Made by a program: the position numbers and the translations under genes
Assembly: GCA_046153945.1 (NCBI GenBank)
Contig: JBJXFF010000109.1
Coordinates: 1 to 64,000, forward strand
DNA: 64,000 nt
Source of the DNA: SXOA01 sp046153945
GTDB taxonomy: Bacteria; Planctomycetota; Planctomycetia; Pirellulales; Pirellulaceae
Direction of reading: 5' to 3'
In this document: positions 17,050-25,403 of the stretch, piece by piece
Numbering within the stretch: position 1 is the stretch's first letter
Layout: each line of letters opens with the position of its first letter
Notes under the pieces: generated by a model
Seen by the model: only the letters and a program-made list of their open reading frames with translations
The model's database searches: none
Told to the model about the DNA's origin: nothing

Positions 17050-18237
17050 TTACCCGATTTGGCTGATGACATTCGCCGCCCGAGCTTCGTCACGTTCTGC
17101 GTAAACCTGTGTGATGGCGACACCACGATGCCCGAGAATCACGCTTGCTGCATCCAGCCCGAATTCCTTTCGAATCCTTGTCGCGGCCGTATGACGCAGC
17201 TGGTTGGGCTGCCACCCGTCGATGCCGGCCCTCTCACAGCCCCGGGCAATAGCTCGACCGTAGGACGCTGTCGAATATCGTTCACGAGGCGAGCGTTTGG
17301 GGTGTATTTTCTTTGTCCGCTTCTGTTGACTCGGCTGCACCCTTGTCTTTCGTGACTTGCGTCGAGCTACGTTTCGCTCGGCGAGTTCGTCTTTCGGCGA
17401 AAACAGGAAGTCAGAAGGACTGCGGTTGAGCCACGCGGAAAGAATCTTCTGTGCCTTGGGGCCAATAAACACTTGTCGAACATGGCCATGATGTTCCGTT
17501 TTGTGGGACATTGGGCGATACATCCAGGGCTGCTGGGAGCGATCGATGTCACACCAACGCATCTGACACGCTTCGCCCGGTCGCATCCCGGTCAGCCTTT
17601 GCAACTCGATCATGGTCCAGACTTGTCTGGAGACATATGATTTCACCGCTTCAACGTCCGAAATCTTAACCGGCTTGATTGGCAGAGGTTCTCTGGCAGT
17701 GGTGCGGCCCCTCCGAAGTCCGGTCACCTGGCTGAGTGCATGGTGGATCATGGGAGGTACAAACTCGTTACTCACCCCCCACTTGAACATTCTCACAATC
17801 CGTCCAATACGCTTGTTGATCTCCGGTCGGCAAAGGGTATCGTTCAGCATCGCTTCACGAACATTCTTGAGTGCCAATGGGCCAAAGCGGTTGACGCTTG
17901 TCGTACCGTAGAGCCTGCGAATGTGGCGAAGAGAATACCGGATAGCGTCGTATTCCCCGGTCGGCTGCCCATTCTTACGGTAGTAACCGTCCGCAAAAGT
18001 CACGTACGCGACGATCAGTTCGCCGACCGACATTTCGGATGACCGACCATTTGCCTTTGGGGGGGCTTGGCGGCCACGCAGCATCCACTCGCCGACCATT
18101 CGGTCGTATTCATTCTGGCTTTCTGGTGAGCCATACTTGCCGAGGTAGTAGTCAGTGCCATCGAATCGAACGACGGCGCGGCGCGAAGGCTTGTGCAGGC
18201 GAAGTTTGGGAACCCGTCCTGAAGAATTGGGACTCAT
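17050..18237 (-). CDS. Tyrosine recombinase (island integrase)
   Basis: The 395-residue protein is a phage-type integrase. The catalytic residues can be seen in order: arginine in TGMRPGEACQMRW, H-x2-R in QLRHTAATRI, histidine in LGHRG, and tyrosine in TQVYAERDEA. The N-terminal part binds arms and core DNA. The chosen start is the ATG at 18237, behind GAGGAG; the frame runs back to 18273. The gene lies 115 bases from the 3' end of tRNA-Phe, a usual attachment site, and faces away from it. This makes it the likely enzyme that installed the accessory genes to the left. A 30-residue basic insert (KSRKTRVQPSQQKRTKK) lies before the H-x2-R box. Confidence 0.93.
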   Translation of the reverse strand: MSPNSSGRVPKLRLHKPSRRAVVRFDGTDYYLGKYGSPESQNEYDRMVGEWMLRGRQAPPKANGRSSEMSVGELIVAYVTFADGYYRKNGQPTGEYDAIRYSLRHIRRLYGTTSVNRFGPLALKNVREAMLNDTLCRPEINKRIGRIVRMFKWGVSNEFVPPMIHHALSQVTGLRRGRTTAREPLPIKPVKISDVEAVKSYVSRQVWTMIELQRLTGMRPGEACQMRWCDIDRSQQPWMYRPMSHKTEHHGHVRQVFIGPKAQKILSAWLNRSPSDFLFSPKDELAERNVARRKSRKTRVQPSQQKRTKKIHPKRSPRERYSTASYGRAIARGCERAGIDGWQPNQLRHTAATRIRKEFGLDAASVILGHRGVAITQVYAERDEARAANVISQIG

Positions 18238-18352
18238 CACGACTCCTCTGTCGCCGAAAGTGGTAATTACCACATTCCGGGTCGAGTTGAGCCGCTTCGT
18301 CCATAGGGAACGGTCAAGCGTAAGTGACGCTCTCGGCAGAACTTAAGTTAAG

Positions 18353-18425
18353 TGGTCAGGGCCGGGATCGAACCGGCGACACATGGATTTTCAGTCCATT
18401 GCTCTACCAACTGAGCTACCTGACC
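18353..18425 (-). tRNA. tRNA-Phe (GAA)
   Basis: Read on the minus strand, the sequence folds as a tRNA: the acceptor GGTCAGG pairs with CCTGACC, the D arm is GCTC-AGTTGGTA-GAGC, the anticodon loop CTGAAAA presents GAA, and the T arm is GCCGG-TTCGATC-CCGGC. The discriminator base is A and CCA is not encoded. Its 3' end faces the integrase gene and is the probable integration site. Confidence 0.96.
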
Positions 18426-18547
18426 CGTTTGTCCAGTCGTCGCGCGCGGGTTTCGGGCGAAAAGTGGAAACGGTCTATGCTAAACAGGGGCCCTGGGGCT
18501 GTCAATGAAGGGTTTTATTCACTCGTGCTGCGACCGCTAATGGGTAG

Positions 18548-19276
18548 ATGCCGAAAAAATCAGCCGGGAAAAGAGGTGTTACCGCGGGGAAGCAGGTTCG
18601 TGCCAAGCCGGGAAGCAAGGCCACGAAAAAGCAAGCGGCGGCGGTCGCCAAGGGACTGGCGAAGGAGTATGGAGACGCGGAGTGTGCTCTAGTTCACAAG
18701 AATCCCTTTGAGCTAATGATCGCGACCATTTTGTCCGCCCAATGTACTGATCAGCGGGTGAACATGGTTACGCCGGACCTCTTCAAAAAGTGGCCGACCC
18801 CCCACGCGATGGCGACCGCCCAGATTGGCAAGCTCGAAAAGACGATTCAAAGCACCGGCTTTTTTCGGAACAAAGCGAAGAGCATCCTGGGTTGCTCGCA
18901 GAAACTGGTGGAGCTGCATGGGGGCAAGGTGCCGCAATCGCTGGAGGAACTGGTCAAATTGCCGGGAATCGGCCGCAAGACGGCGAATGTCGTGTTGGGG
19001 ACCGCGTTCGGGATTCCGTCGGGGGTCGTCGTCGATACGCACGTCACGCGGCTCTGCAATCGGCTGGGCCTGACGAAGCACACCAATGCCGTCAAAATCG
19101 AGCAGGATCTGATCAAGCTCCTTCCCCAGGAAGAATGGATCAATTTCTCCCACCGGCTGATCCACCACGGCAGGCGGATTTGCAACGCCCGTAAGCCGTT
19201 GTGCGGGGAGTGCATGCTGCTGGCGATTTGTCCGCGGATTGGGGTGGTGGAGAAACAGAATCGAAAGGAGAGCTAG
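18548..19276 (+). CDS. nth: Endonuclease III
   Basis: The 242-residue protein is the base-excision glycosylase/AP lyase that removes oxidised pyrimidines. The helix-hairpin-helix LVKLPGIGRKTANVVLG includes the catalytic lysine, VVVDTHVTR has the catalytic aspartate, and the C-terminus has the four-cysteine iron-sulfur loop C-x6-C-x2-C-x5-C (CNARKPLCGECMLLAIC). The N-terminus has about 40 extra lysine-rich residues before the family begins at KEYGDAEC, so a later start is possible. It is the first chromosomal gene after the tRNA and its coding style is ordinary for the region to the right. A palindromic element follows its stop. Confidence 0.95.
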   Translation: MPKKSAGKRGVTAGKQVRAKPGSKATKKQAAAVAKGLAKEYGDAECALVHKNPFELMIATILSAQCTDQRVNMVTPDLFKKWPTPHAMATAQIGKLEKTIQSTGFFRNKAKSILGCSQKLVELHGGKVPQSLEELVKLPGIGRKTANVVLGTAFGIPSGVVVDTHVTRLCNRLGLTKHTNAVKIEQDLIKLLPQEEWINFSHRLIHHGRRICNARKPLCGECMLLAICPRIGVVEKQNRKES

Positions 19277-19282
19277 CCGGAC

Positions 19283-19357
19283 GGGGTCGGGATGAGTTTT
19301 CGCGGACAGCAATTCTGGCGACGCTTCGACTTTGGTGCGAAAACCACTCCCGACCCC
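19283..19357. repeat. Palindromic repeat element, 21-bp arms
   Basis: GGGGTCGGGATGAGTTTTC GC-type left arm (19,283-19,303) and the right arm (19,337-19,357) match in 18 of 21 positions as an inverted repeat around a 33-base loop. The element lies just behind the endonuclease III stop, where it could terminate transcription. Its make-up is typical of dispersed palindromic repeats in bacterial genomes. Confidence 0.6.
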
Positions 19358-19432
19358 TTCTCCCCCAGGTGACTTTGTCCCGCTCAACCGCTATCGTCAT
19401 AGCGGTCATTCACTTCTCTCCGCAGGCTTTCC

Positions 19433-20005
19433 ATGATCCTCTCCGGCGACGAGATTCTGAAGAACCTGGGATCGAACATCCATATCGATCCGTTCGACCC
19501 GGCCCGGCTGAATCCCAACAGCTACAACCTGACGCTGCATGACGAAGTAATGACCTATGAAGAGGTCGTGCTCGACATGGGGCAGCAGAACCGGACCCGC
19601 CGGCTGAAAATCCCCAAAAACGGCCTGGTTCTCAGCCCCCAGCGGCTCTATCTCGGCCGGACCGTGGAGCGAACGGAGACGCATAACTTCGTCCCCATGA
19701 TCGAAGGCCGCAGCAGCATCGGCCGGCTCGGCCTGTTCGTGCACGTCACCGCCGGCTTTGGCGACGTCGGCTTTGCGGGCTTCTGGACGCTGGAAATGTT
19801 CGCGGTGCAGCCGATCCGCATCTACCCTGGCGTTTCCATCTGCCAGATCATCTACCACGAACTCACCGGCAACATCCACGAGTACGAGAGCGACAAGTAC
19901 CAGCACAACAAGGACATTCAGGCCAGTCAACTCTACAAAGAGTTAAACCCGGACGGCGTGCGGAAAGACCCGCAGCTTGCGCTGAATTTTGGGGAGAAGA
20001 AGTAG
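19433..20005 (+). CDS. dcd: dCTP deaminase
   Basis: The 190-residue protein converts dCTP to dUTP for dTTP synthesis. The family signatures are the opening MILSGDEI, the region LNPNSYNLTL, the substrate-binding EGRSSIGRLGL, and the catalytic glutamate in GFAGFWTLE. The C-terminus (YQHNKDIQASQLYKEL) is the lid that closes over the triphosphate. Its length equals that of the usual trimeric enzyme. The ATG at 19433 agrees with the family start. It lies 91 bases before the molybdenum hydroxylase operon, and I see no sign that the two belong together. Confidence 0.95.
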   Translation: MILSGDEILKNLGSNIHIDPFDPARLNPNSYNLTLHDEVMTYEEVVLDMGQQNRTRRLKIPKNGLVLSPQRLYLGRTVERTETHNFVPMIEGRSSIGRLGLFVHVTAGFGDVGFAGFWTLEMFAVQPIRIYPGVSICQIIYHELTGNIHEYESDKYQHNKDIQASQLYKELNPDGVRKDPQLALNFGEKK

Positions 20006-20094
20006 AGTTCCCAAAACTTCGCAAGCTGGCGAACGGGGCGGCGAATGGTATAATCCCCACTCGCAAATCACTCTCCAGCGAGCGGAGCTATTCC

Positions 20095-20970
20095 TTGAAA
20101 GACTTTACTTACGCCGCCCCGGCCACTTTGTCCGAGGCCTCGAAGCTGCTTGCGGCAGCCAATGGTTCGGCGAGAATCCTGGCCGGCGGTACGGACATTA
20201 TCGTACAGTTGCGGGAAGGGCTGCGGGACGCCAGCCAGGTCATTGATGTCAAGAAAATCCCTGAGCTGCTGGAGTTGAGCTTCTCGCCTCAGCATGGGCT
20301 GCGGTTGGGGGCGAGCGTTCCCTGCTACTGCATTTATGAGAACGCGGAAATTGCCAAGGCCTATCCCGCCCTGGTCGATTCCGCCCGCATCATCGGCGGC
20401 TGGCAGATTCAAAGCCGGGCGAGCATTGGGGGGAATCTCTGCAACTCTTCGCCGGCGGCGGACAGCATTCCGTCGCTGATTGCCCATCATGCGTATGCCG
20501 AAATCGTTGGTCCCGCGGGGAAGCGGACGATCGCCGTCGAGAATTTCTGCACCGCTCCGGGGCGAAATGTCTTACAGACAGGCGAATTGCTCGTCGCGCT
20601 GGTCTTTCCGCCGATGAGGGCTCACAGTGGCTCCGCTTATGAGCGGTTCATTCCCCGGAATGAAATGGATATTGCCGTCGTCGGCGCGGGCTCGAAGGTG
20701 CAACTGAACCAGACGTGCGACAAGATTGAATTCGCTCGCATCGGCCTGGCTGCCGTCGCCCCGACCCCGAAATTTGCCCAGGAAGCGAGCGAATGGCTCG
20801 CCGGCAAGTCGCTGACGGAAGAGACGTATGCCCAAGCGGGTGAACTTGCGAAAAAGGTCGCCACGCCAATCAGTGATATGCGAGGACCGGCGGAATATCG
20901 GACGCATCTGGTCGGCGTGCTGGTCAAGCGAACGCTGCAAACAGCCGTTGAGCGGGCGAAGGGGAAGTAG
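20095..20970 (+). CDS. FAD-binding subunit of a xanthine-dehydrogenase-type hydroxylase
   Basis: The 291-residue protein is the medium subunit (CoxM/CutM type) of a molybdenum hydroxylase. The FAD-binding motifs are ILAGGTDIIVQLREG near residues 30-45 and IGGNLCNSSPAAD near 110-122. It passes electrons from the iron-sulfur subunit to NAD or another acceptor. The start is a TTG at 20095 with GGAG upstream; no ATG fits. The small and large subunits follow at 21,763 and 22,320, with a peptidase gene between. The substrate cannot be told from sequence; purines and aldehydes are possible. Confidence 0.88.
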   Translation: MKDFTYAAPATLSEASKLLAAANGSARILAGGTDIIVQLREGLRDASQVIDVKKIPELLELSFSPQHGLRLGASVPCYCIYENAEIAKAYPALVDSARIIGGWQIQSRASIGGNLCNSSPAADSIPSLIAHHAYAEIVGPAGKRTIAVENFCTAPGRNVLQTGELLVALVFPPMRAHSGSAYERFIPRNEMDIAVVGAGSKVQLNQTCDKIEFARIGLAAVAPTPKFAQEASEWLAGKSLTEETYAQAGELAKKVATPISDMRGPAEYRTHLVGVLVKRTLQTAVERAKGK

Positions 20971-20973
20971 TCG

Positions 20974-21684
20974 ATGTACCTTTTCACGCGTACATTTCGC
21001 AAAGCCTCATGCACCCTACTCGCACTGCCTGCGCTCCTTTTGTCGGTGTTTCTCTCCGTTCGGGCGTTTGGCGACGACGAGAAAAAGCCGGAAGTCGCAT
21101 CCCAGCCGCGGGTTGTCATCAAGGTGGACGTCACCGACGCTCCCGATCTGGCGGAGTGGGCTGAGAAGGCGAAGAAACTCTGCGAGACGTGGCACCCGAT
21201 CATTGGGGATCTGCTGGGGATCAAGGACCCGCCGGTTTATCGCGAGGTGACCTTGCGATTCGGAAAGATGCGGGGGATCGCGGCGACCACCAAGAACACG
21301 GTCAACATCAGCGCCGAGTTTGTCCGGCAGCATCCGGATGATTTTGGGATGGTCCTGCACGAGTTGACGCACGTCATTCAGGCCTATCCCACCTACGACC
21401 CGGTTTGGCTGGTAGAAGGAATCGCCGATTACGTCCGTTATTGGCACTGCGAACCGGGTGAGCGGGAGTTCGCCATCACCGAAAAATCCAACTACACGGA
21501 CAGCTACGGCACTACGGCCCGTTTTTTGGCCTGGGTGGCCGTCACCAAGGACAGCCGCATCGTGAGGAAGCTCAGCCAGGCATTGCGGGACGGGAAGTAT
21601 AAGGAAGAGATGTTTCGTGACGCGACCGGCAAGGACTTGAAGGAACTGTGGCGGGAATTCGCCACGGCTGTGCGAGAGAAATAG
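20974..21684 (+). CDS. Secreted basic-secretory-protein family peptidase
   Basis: The 236-residue protein has a signal peptide (hydrophobic ALPALLLSVFLSV, cut near FGDDEK) and the peptidase motif HELTHVIQ near residue 130, an HExxH zinc site. The WLVEGIADYVRYW block that follows is the mark of the plant basic secretory protein family (BSP). It should be exported and might degrade peptides. It begins three bases after the FAD subunit stop and is co-oriented with the other hydroxylase genes, so it is likely transcribed with them. The link to the oxidoreductase is unusual and unexplained. Confidence 0.75.
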   Translation: MYLFTRTFRKASCTLLALPALLLSVFLSVRAFGDDEKKPEVASQPRVVIKVDVTDAPDLAEWAEKAKKLCETWHPIIGDLLGIKDPPVYREVTLRFGKMRGIAATTKNTVNISAEFVRQHPDDFGMVLHELTHVIQAYPTYDPVWLVEGIADYVRYWHCEPGEREFAITEKSNYTDSYGTTARFLAWVAVTKDSRIVRKLSQALRDGKYKEEMFRDATGKDLKELWREFATAVREK

Positions 21685-21762
21685 GAATCGGTTCGGCTCC
21701 GGGCCATACTCCGGACGGTTAAGACCAGGACAGGAATTTGCAATCAACCAAGGGACATCATT

Positions 21763-22257
21763 GTGGCTAAGAAAACACACGTCTCCACCACCATCAACGG
21801 CGAGCCGACGCAGTTCCTCTGCGAACCGCGCGAGAGCCTGCTGGAAGTCCTGCGCGACACGCTGCGGCTGACGGGATCAAAGGAGGGCTGCAACAACGGC
21901 AACTGTGGGGCCTGTACGGTGATGCTGAGTGGCGTCCCTGTGAATAGCTGCCTCGTCCTTGGCGTCGAAGCCGAGGGGGCGAGCATCGAGACGGTGGAAG
22001 GACTGGCCTGCGAAGGGCATCTTCACCCGCTGCAGCAATGCTTTTTAGAGGGGGCCGCTTTACAATGTGGCATCTGCACACCGGGTTTTCTGGTGACGGC
22101 CAAGGCTTTGCTCGACAAAAATCCCAATCCCAGCGAGCACGAAATTCGCTTCAACCTCGCCAACAACCTCTGCCGCTGCACGGGGTATGACAAGATTGTG
22201 AAAGCAGTGCAGCAAGCGGCGAAGGAACTGGCCAACAAGGAACTGGCGGCGACGTAG
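21763..22257 (+). CDS. 2Fe-2S subunit of a xanthine-dehydrogenase-type hydroxylase
   Basis: The 164-residue small subunit (CoxS type) has both [2Fe-2S] sites: the plant-ferredoxin-like CNNGNCGACTV near 44-54, with a further cysteine at SCLVLG, and the helical C-terminal motif QCGICTPGF with CRCTGY. It relays electrons from the molybdenum centre to FAD. The start is a GTG at 21763 and the first conserved residues follow at about ten codons. It is followed after 62 bases by the large subunit. An N-terminal twin-arginine signal is absent, so the enzyme is cytoplasmic. Confidence 0.93.
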   Translation: MAKKTHVSTTINGEPTQFLCEPRESLLEVLRDTLRLTGSKEGCNNGNCGACTVMLSGVPVNSCLVLGVEAEGASIETVEGLACEGHLHPLQQCFLEGAALQCGICTPGFLVTAKALLDKNPNPSEHEIRFNLANNLCRCTGYDKIVKAVQQAAKELANKELAAT

Positions 22258-22319
22258 CCAATTACCGCGCAAATAGCCGCGATCGATTCAACGAACACGA
22301 CCGAATCAAGGAATTGATA

Positions 22320-24590
22320 ATGACGACCGAAGACCTCTACCTCGGCAAAAAATCCTACACAGTTCTAGGCCAGCGGCCGGTGCGGCATGATGGAGCGGAC
22401 AAGGTGACCGGCAAGGCGGTGTACACCTCCGATCTGCAATTGCCGAACATGGCCCACGGCAAGATCATCCGCAGCCCGCATGCGCATGCCAAGATTAAGT
22501 CCATCTACACGGCCGCGGCTTTGAAGCTGCCGGGGGTGCTGGGCGTGGTGACGGGGGAGGATTGGCCGAATTTGCATGAGAAGTTCGCCATCATGGGGGA
22601 AGCGGGTGCCGTCAACTTGAACCATCTGGCCAATAACTGCCTGGCAAAGGGGAAGGTCGTCTACAAAGGGCACGCCGTTGCCGCCGTCGCCGCCACCAGC
22701 ATCAAAATTGCCGAAGAAGCGGCGAGGCTGATCAAGGTGGAATACGAAGTCTTGCCGTCGGTCACCTGGGTGCTCGATGCGATGAAGCCGGACGCCCCCA
22801 TCCTGATGCCGGAACTCCGCACCGACTCGATGGGAAAAAAAGGGACGGAGCCGACGAATATCGCGACTCACATCCAATTCGAAACGGGAAATATCGCCGA
22901 AGGCTTCAAGCAGGCGGATGTGGTGGTTGAGCGGGAATTCCGCACCGCCAGCGTCCATCAGGGTTACATCGAGCCCCATGTCGCCGTCGCTATGTGGAAC
23001 GAAGACAGCCGGCTGAAGGTCTGGACGTGTACGCAAGGTTCCTTCAATTGCCGCCAGCAAGTGGCGGAGCTCTTGCAGATTCCCGTCTCCCAGGTTTTGG
23101 TTGTCCCCTGCGAAATCGGCGGCGGCTTCGGCGGGAAGATCACGGTCTATCTGGAGCCGGTGGCCGCGCTCCTCAGCCGCAAGTGCGGACGGCCGGTGAA
23201 ACTGTCGATGCAGCGGAATGAAGTCTTTGAAGGGACCGGTCCCACTCCCGGCTCGTACATGAAGGTGAAGATTGGCGCGAAGAAGGATGGCACGATTACG
23301 GCCGGGGAAGCCTGGCTGGCTTATGACACTGGTGCGTTCCCTGGCGGCGTGATTGGTCCCGGCGCGATGTGCGTTTTTAGCTGCTACGAATTCCCGAACG
23401 CCAAGGTGGACGGCTACGACGTTCTCGATAACAAGCCTCATACGCAGGCTTATCGAGCACCCGGCGCCACGCAGGCCGCTTTTGCCTGCGAGCAGGTCAT
23501 CGACGAAATCATCGCGAAGCTCAAGATGGACCCCATCGAGTTCCGGCTGAAGAATGCCGCCAAGGAAGGGACCCGCCGGGTGGACGGCCCAGTCTATCCG
23601 CGCGTCGGCTTCATCGAAACGCTCAAGGCCGCTCAGAATAGCGACCACTGGAAGTCCAAGCTCACCGGCAAGAACCGGGGCCGCGGCATTGCCAGCGGGT
23701 TCTGGTTCAACATTGGCGGAGCTTCAAGCTGCTCGGGCAGTGTAAACGACGACGGCACGGTGACCCTGATCGAAGGCTCCACCGACATCGGCGGTTCTCG
23801 CGCGGGCATCGCCATGCAACTCGCGGAAACGCTGGGTATCCGGGCCGAAGATGTTCGTCCGCAAGTCGGCGACACCGACAGCGTCGGCTACACCTTCCTC
23901 ACCGGTGGCAGCCGCGTCACCTTTGCCACGGGCTTGGCAGCCTACAAGCTCGGCCTCGACTTGCAGGAGCAAATGAGGCAGCGGGCCGCCTCCCTCTGGG
24001 ACGTTGAGCCCTCCACCGTAAAAGTCGATAACGGACAATACTCCAGCAACGGAAAGTCGCTCACGTTCAAGGAAATCGCCGAGAAGATTCCAGGTGCCAA
24101 GCTCGACCCCGTCGTCGGCCGCGCCTCCGTCTCGCCGGAAGGTTCCACCAACGGTTTTGGGACGCACATCTGCGACGTGGAAGTCGATCCGGAGACGGGC
24201 AAGGTCACCATCCTCCGCTACACCGCGATTCAGGACGCCGGCAAGGCGGTCCATCCCAGCTACGTCGAAGGGCAGATGCAGGGGGGAAGCGTGCAGGGGA
24301 TCGGCTGGGCGCTGAACGAGGAATATTTCTTCGACGACCAGTCTCGGATGAAGAACGCCAGTTTCCTTGATTATCGCATGCCGACCTGCCTGGATGTGCC
24401 GATGATCGAGACCATCATCGTGGAAGTCCCCAACCCGTCGCACCCGTTCGGCGTTCGCGGCGTGGGCGAAACACCCATTGTCGCCCCTCCTGCCGCCGTC
24501 GCCAACGCCATCCACGCCGCCACCGGCGTACGGCTGACGGACTTGCCGATGTCGCCGCCGAAGGTTTGGAAAGCGATTTCCTCGAAGTAG
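22320..24590 (+). CDS. Molybdopterin-binding subunit of a xanthine-dehydrogenase-type hydroxylase
   Basis: The 756-residue large subunit binds the molybdenum cytosine dinucleotide cofactor. Motifs seen are GQRPVRHDGADKVTGKAVY near the start, the cofactor loop GGGFGGKIT, and AYRAPGATQ. The catalytic glutamate lies in VRGVGETPIVAPP near the C-terminus. The AYRAPGA loop is that of xanthine dehydrogenase and aldehyde oxidase types and not the AYxCSFR loop of form I CO dehydrogenase. The ATG at 22320 with AAGGA upstream was chosen over a TTG six bases earlier. Substrate is unknown. Confidence 0.92.
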   Translation: MTTEDLYLGKKSYTVLGQRPVRHDGADKVTGKAVYTSDLQLPNMAHGKIIRSPHAHAKIKSIYTAAALKLPGVLGVVTGEDWPNLHEKFAIMGEAGAVNLNHLANNCLAKGKVVYKGHAVAAVAATSIKIAEEAARLIKVEYEVLPSVTWVLDAMKPDAPILMPELRTDSMGKKGTEPTNIATHIQFETGNIAEGFKQADVVVEREFRTASVHQGYIEPHVAVAMWNEDSRLKVWTCTQGSFNCRQQVAELLQIPVSQVLVVPCEIGGGFGGKITVYLEPVAALLSRKCGRPVKLSMQRNEVFEGTGPTPGSYMKVKIGAKKDGTITAGEAWLAYDTGAFPGGVIGPGAMCVFSCYEFPNAKVDGYDVLDNKPHTQAYRAPGATQAAFACEQVIDEIIAKLKMDPIEFRLKNAAKEGTRRVDGPVYPRVGFIETLKAAQNSDHWKSKLTGKNRGRGIASGFWFNIGGASSCSGSVNDDGTVTLIEGSTDIGGSRAGIAMQLAETLGIRAEDVRPQVGDTDSVGYTFLTGGSRVTFATGLAAYKLGLDLQEQMRQRAASLWDVEPSTVKVDNGQYSSNGKSLTFKEIAEKIPGAKLDPVVGRASVSPEGSTNGFGTHICDVEVDPETGKVTILRYTAIQDAGKAVHPSYVEGQMQGGSVQGIGWALNEEYFFDDQSRMKNASFLDYRMPTCLDVPMIETIIVEVPNPSHPFGVRGVGETPIVAPPAAVANAIHAATGVRLTDLPMSPPKVWKAISSK

Positions 24591-24605
24591 CGGCGGCTCG
24601 TTTTC

Positions 24606-25340
24606 ATGCCCTGGTCCACTCACACCGTCGCCGGCCATCCGGTGGATGTCTACCTGCCGCCGCGGCGGAATGAGCACGGCGACGTCGTCATTTATCTGCA
24701 CGGCATTCATCAGAATCGGCTTAACGACAAACAGCCGTTCCTGGAGCAGTTTGACAAGCATGGCCTGGCGGTCGTCGTTCCTTGGACCAAGCGCAGCTGG
24801 TGGAGCGACAAAATCTGCCGCGAATTTGACCCAAGCATCTCCGCCCAGCGGCATCTGCTGGACAACGTGCTGCCGTTCATTGAGCGCGAGCTAGGTGCCG
24901 CTGCTCCGCGGGTGCCCCTGCTGGGAACGAGCATGGGGGGGCAAGGAGCACTGCGATTCTCCTATAAGTTCCCCGACAAGTTCCCGATCGCGGTCGCGCT
25001 CTCCCCCGCCATCGATTATCAGTTGCGCTACAACGAAGGGGACGAGACAATCCCCCAGATGTATCCAGACCCCGAAGCAGCCCGGCAAGATACCGCCACG
25101 CTCCACATCCATCCCCTCAACTGGCCGCGGCACCAGTTCTTCTGCTGCGATCCCGAGGATTACCGCTGGTGGGAGAGCGCGGACCGGCTGCGGATGAAGC
25201 TGTATTCGCTCGGTGTGCCGCACGTTTGCGATTTGGAAACCACCGGCGGCGGGCACGGGTTTGAGTACTACAACAAGATGGCCCCGCGAGCAATCGAGTT
25301 CATCGTGGAGCGGTTGGGGCAGGAGCGCCGGCGAGCTTAG
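24606..25340 (+). CDS. Esterase D-like alpha/beta hydrolase
   Basis: The 244-residue protein has the alpha/beta hydrolase order: the oxyanion strand VVIYLHGIHQNR, the nucleophile elbow GTSMGGQGALRF, and a histidine in GGGHGFEYYN near the C-terminus. The aspartate is likely in the DPEDYRWW segment. It resembles esterase D and S-formylglutathione hydrolase relatives. No signal peptide, so it acts in the cytoplasm. It starts 16 bases after the large hydroxylase subunit and is probably the last gene of that transcript. Its stop codon lies in the left arm of a palindrome. Confidence 0.8.
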   Translation: MPWSTHTVAGHPVDVYLPPRRNEHGDVVIYLHGIHQNRLNDKQPFLEQFDKHGLAVVVPWTKRSWWSDKICREFDPSISAQRHLLDNVLPFIERELGAAAPRVPLLGTSMGGQGALRFSYKFPDKFPIAVALSPAIDYQLRYNEGDETIPQMYPDPEAARQDTATLHIHPLNWPRHQFFCCDPEDYRWWESADRLRMKLYSLGVPHVCDLETTGGGHGFEYYNKMAPRAIEFIVERLGQERRRA

Positions 25341-25403
25341 CCACTGCGCCCGCGCGGTGGTGAATGGTGGCAAAGTGACACCGCGTGGGCGCGGTGGCTA
25401 AGC
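25335..25403. repeat. Palindromic element acting as bidirectional terminator
   Basis: The arms GCTTAGCCAC-x-GCGCCC-x-CGCGGTG (25,335-25,359) and its inverse (25,379-25,403) match in 23 of 25 positions around a 19-base loop. The TAG of each convergent gene lies inside an arm. It probably terminates both transcripts, and the arm also codes the last alanine of each protein. Confidence 0.65.

Noticed and set aside
1..18353. Second copy of the tRNA-Phe 3' end marking the left att site
   Set aside because: I looked for the T-arm and acceptor sequence in the left part and saw no copy, so the island's left border cannot be placed.
22365..23648. 427-codon minus-strand open frame
   Set aside because: It is antisense to the molybdopterin subunit, whose motifs are clear; no family is seen in it.
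23724..24854. 376-codon minus-strand open frame
   Set aside because: It covers the end of the molybdopterin subunit and the start of the esterase, both strongly supported on the plus strand.
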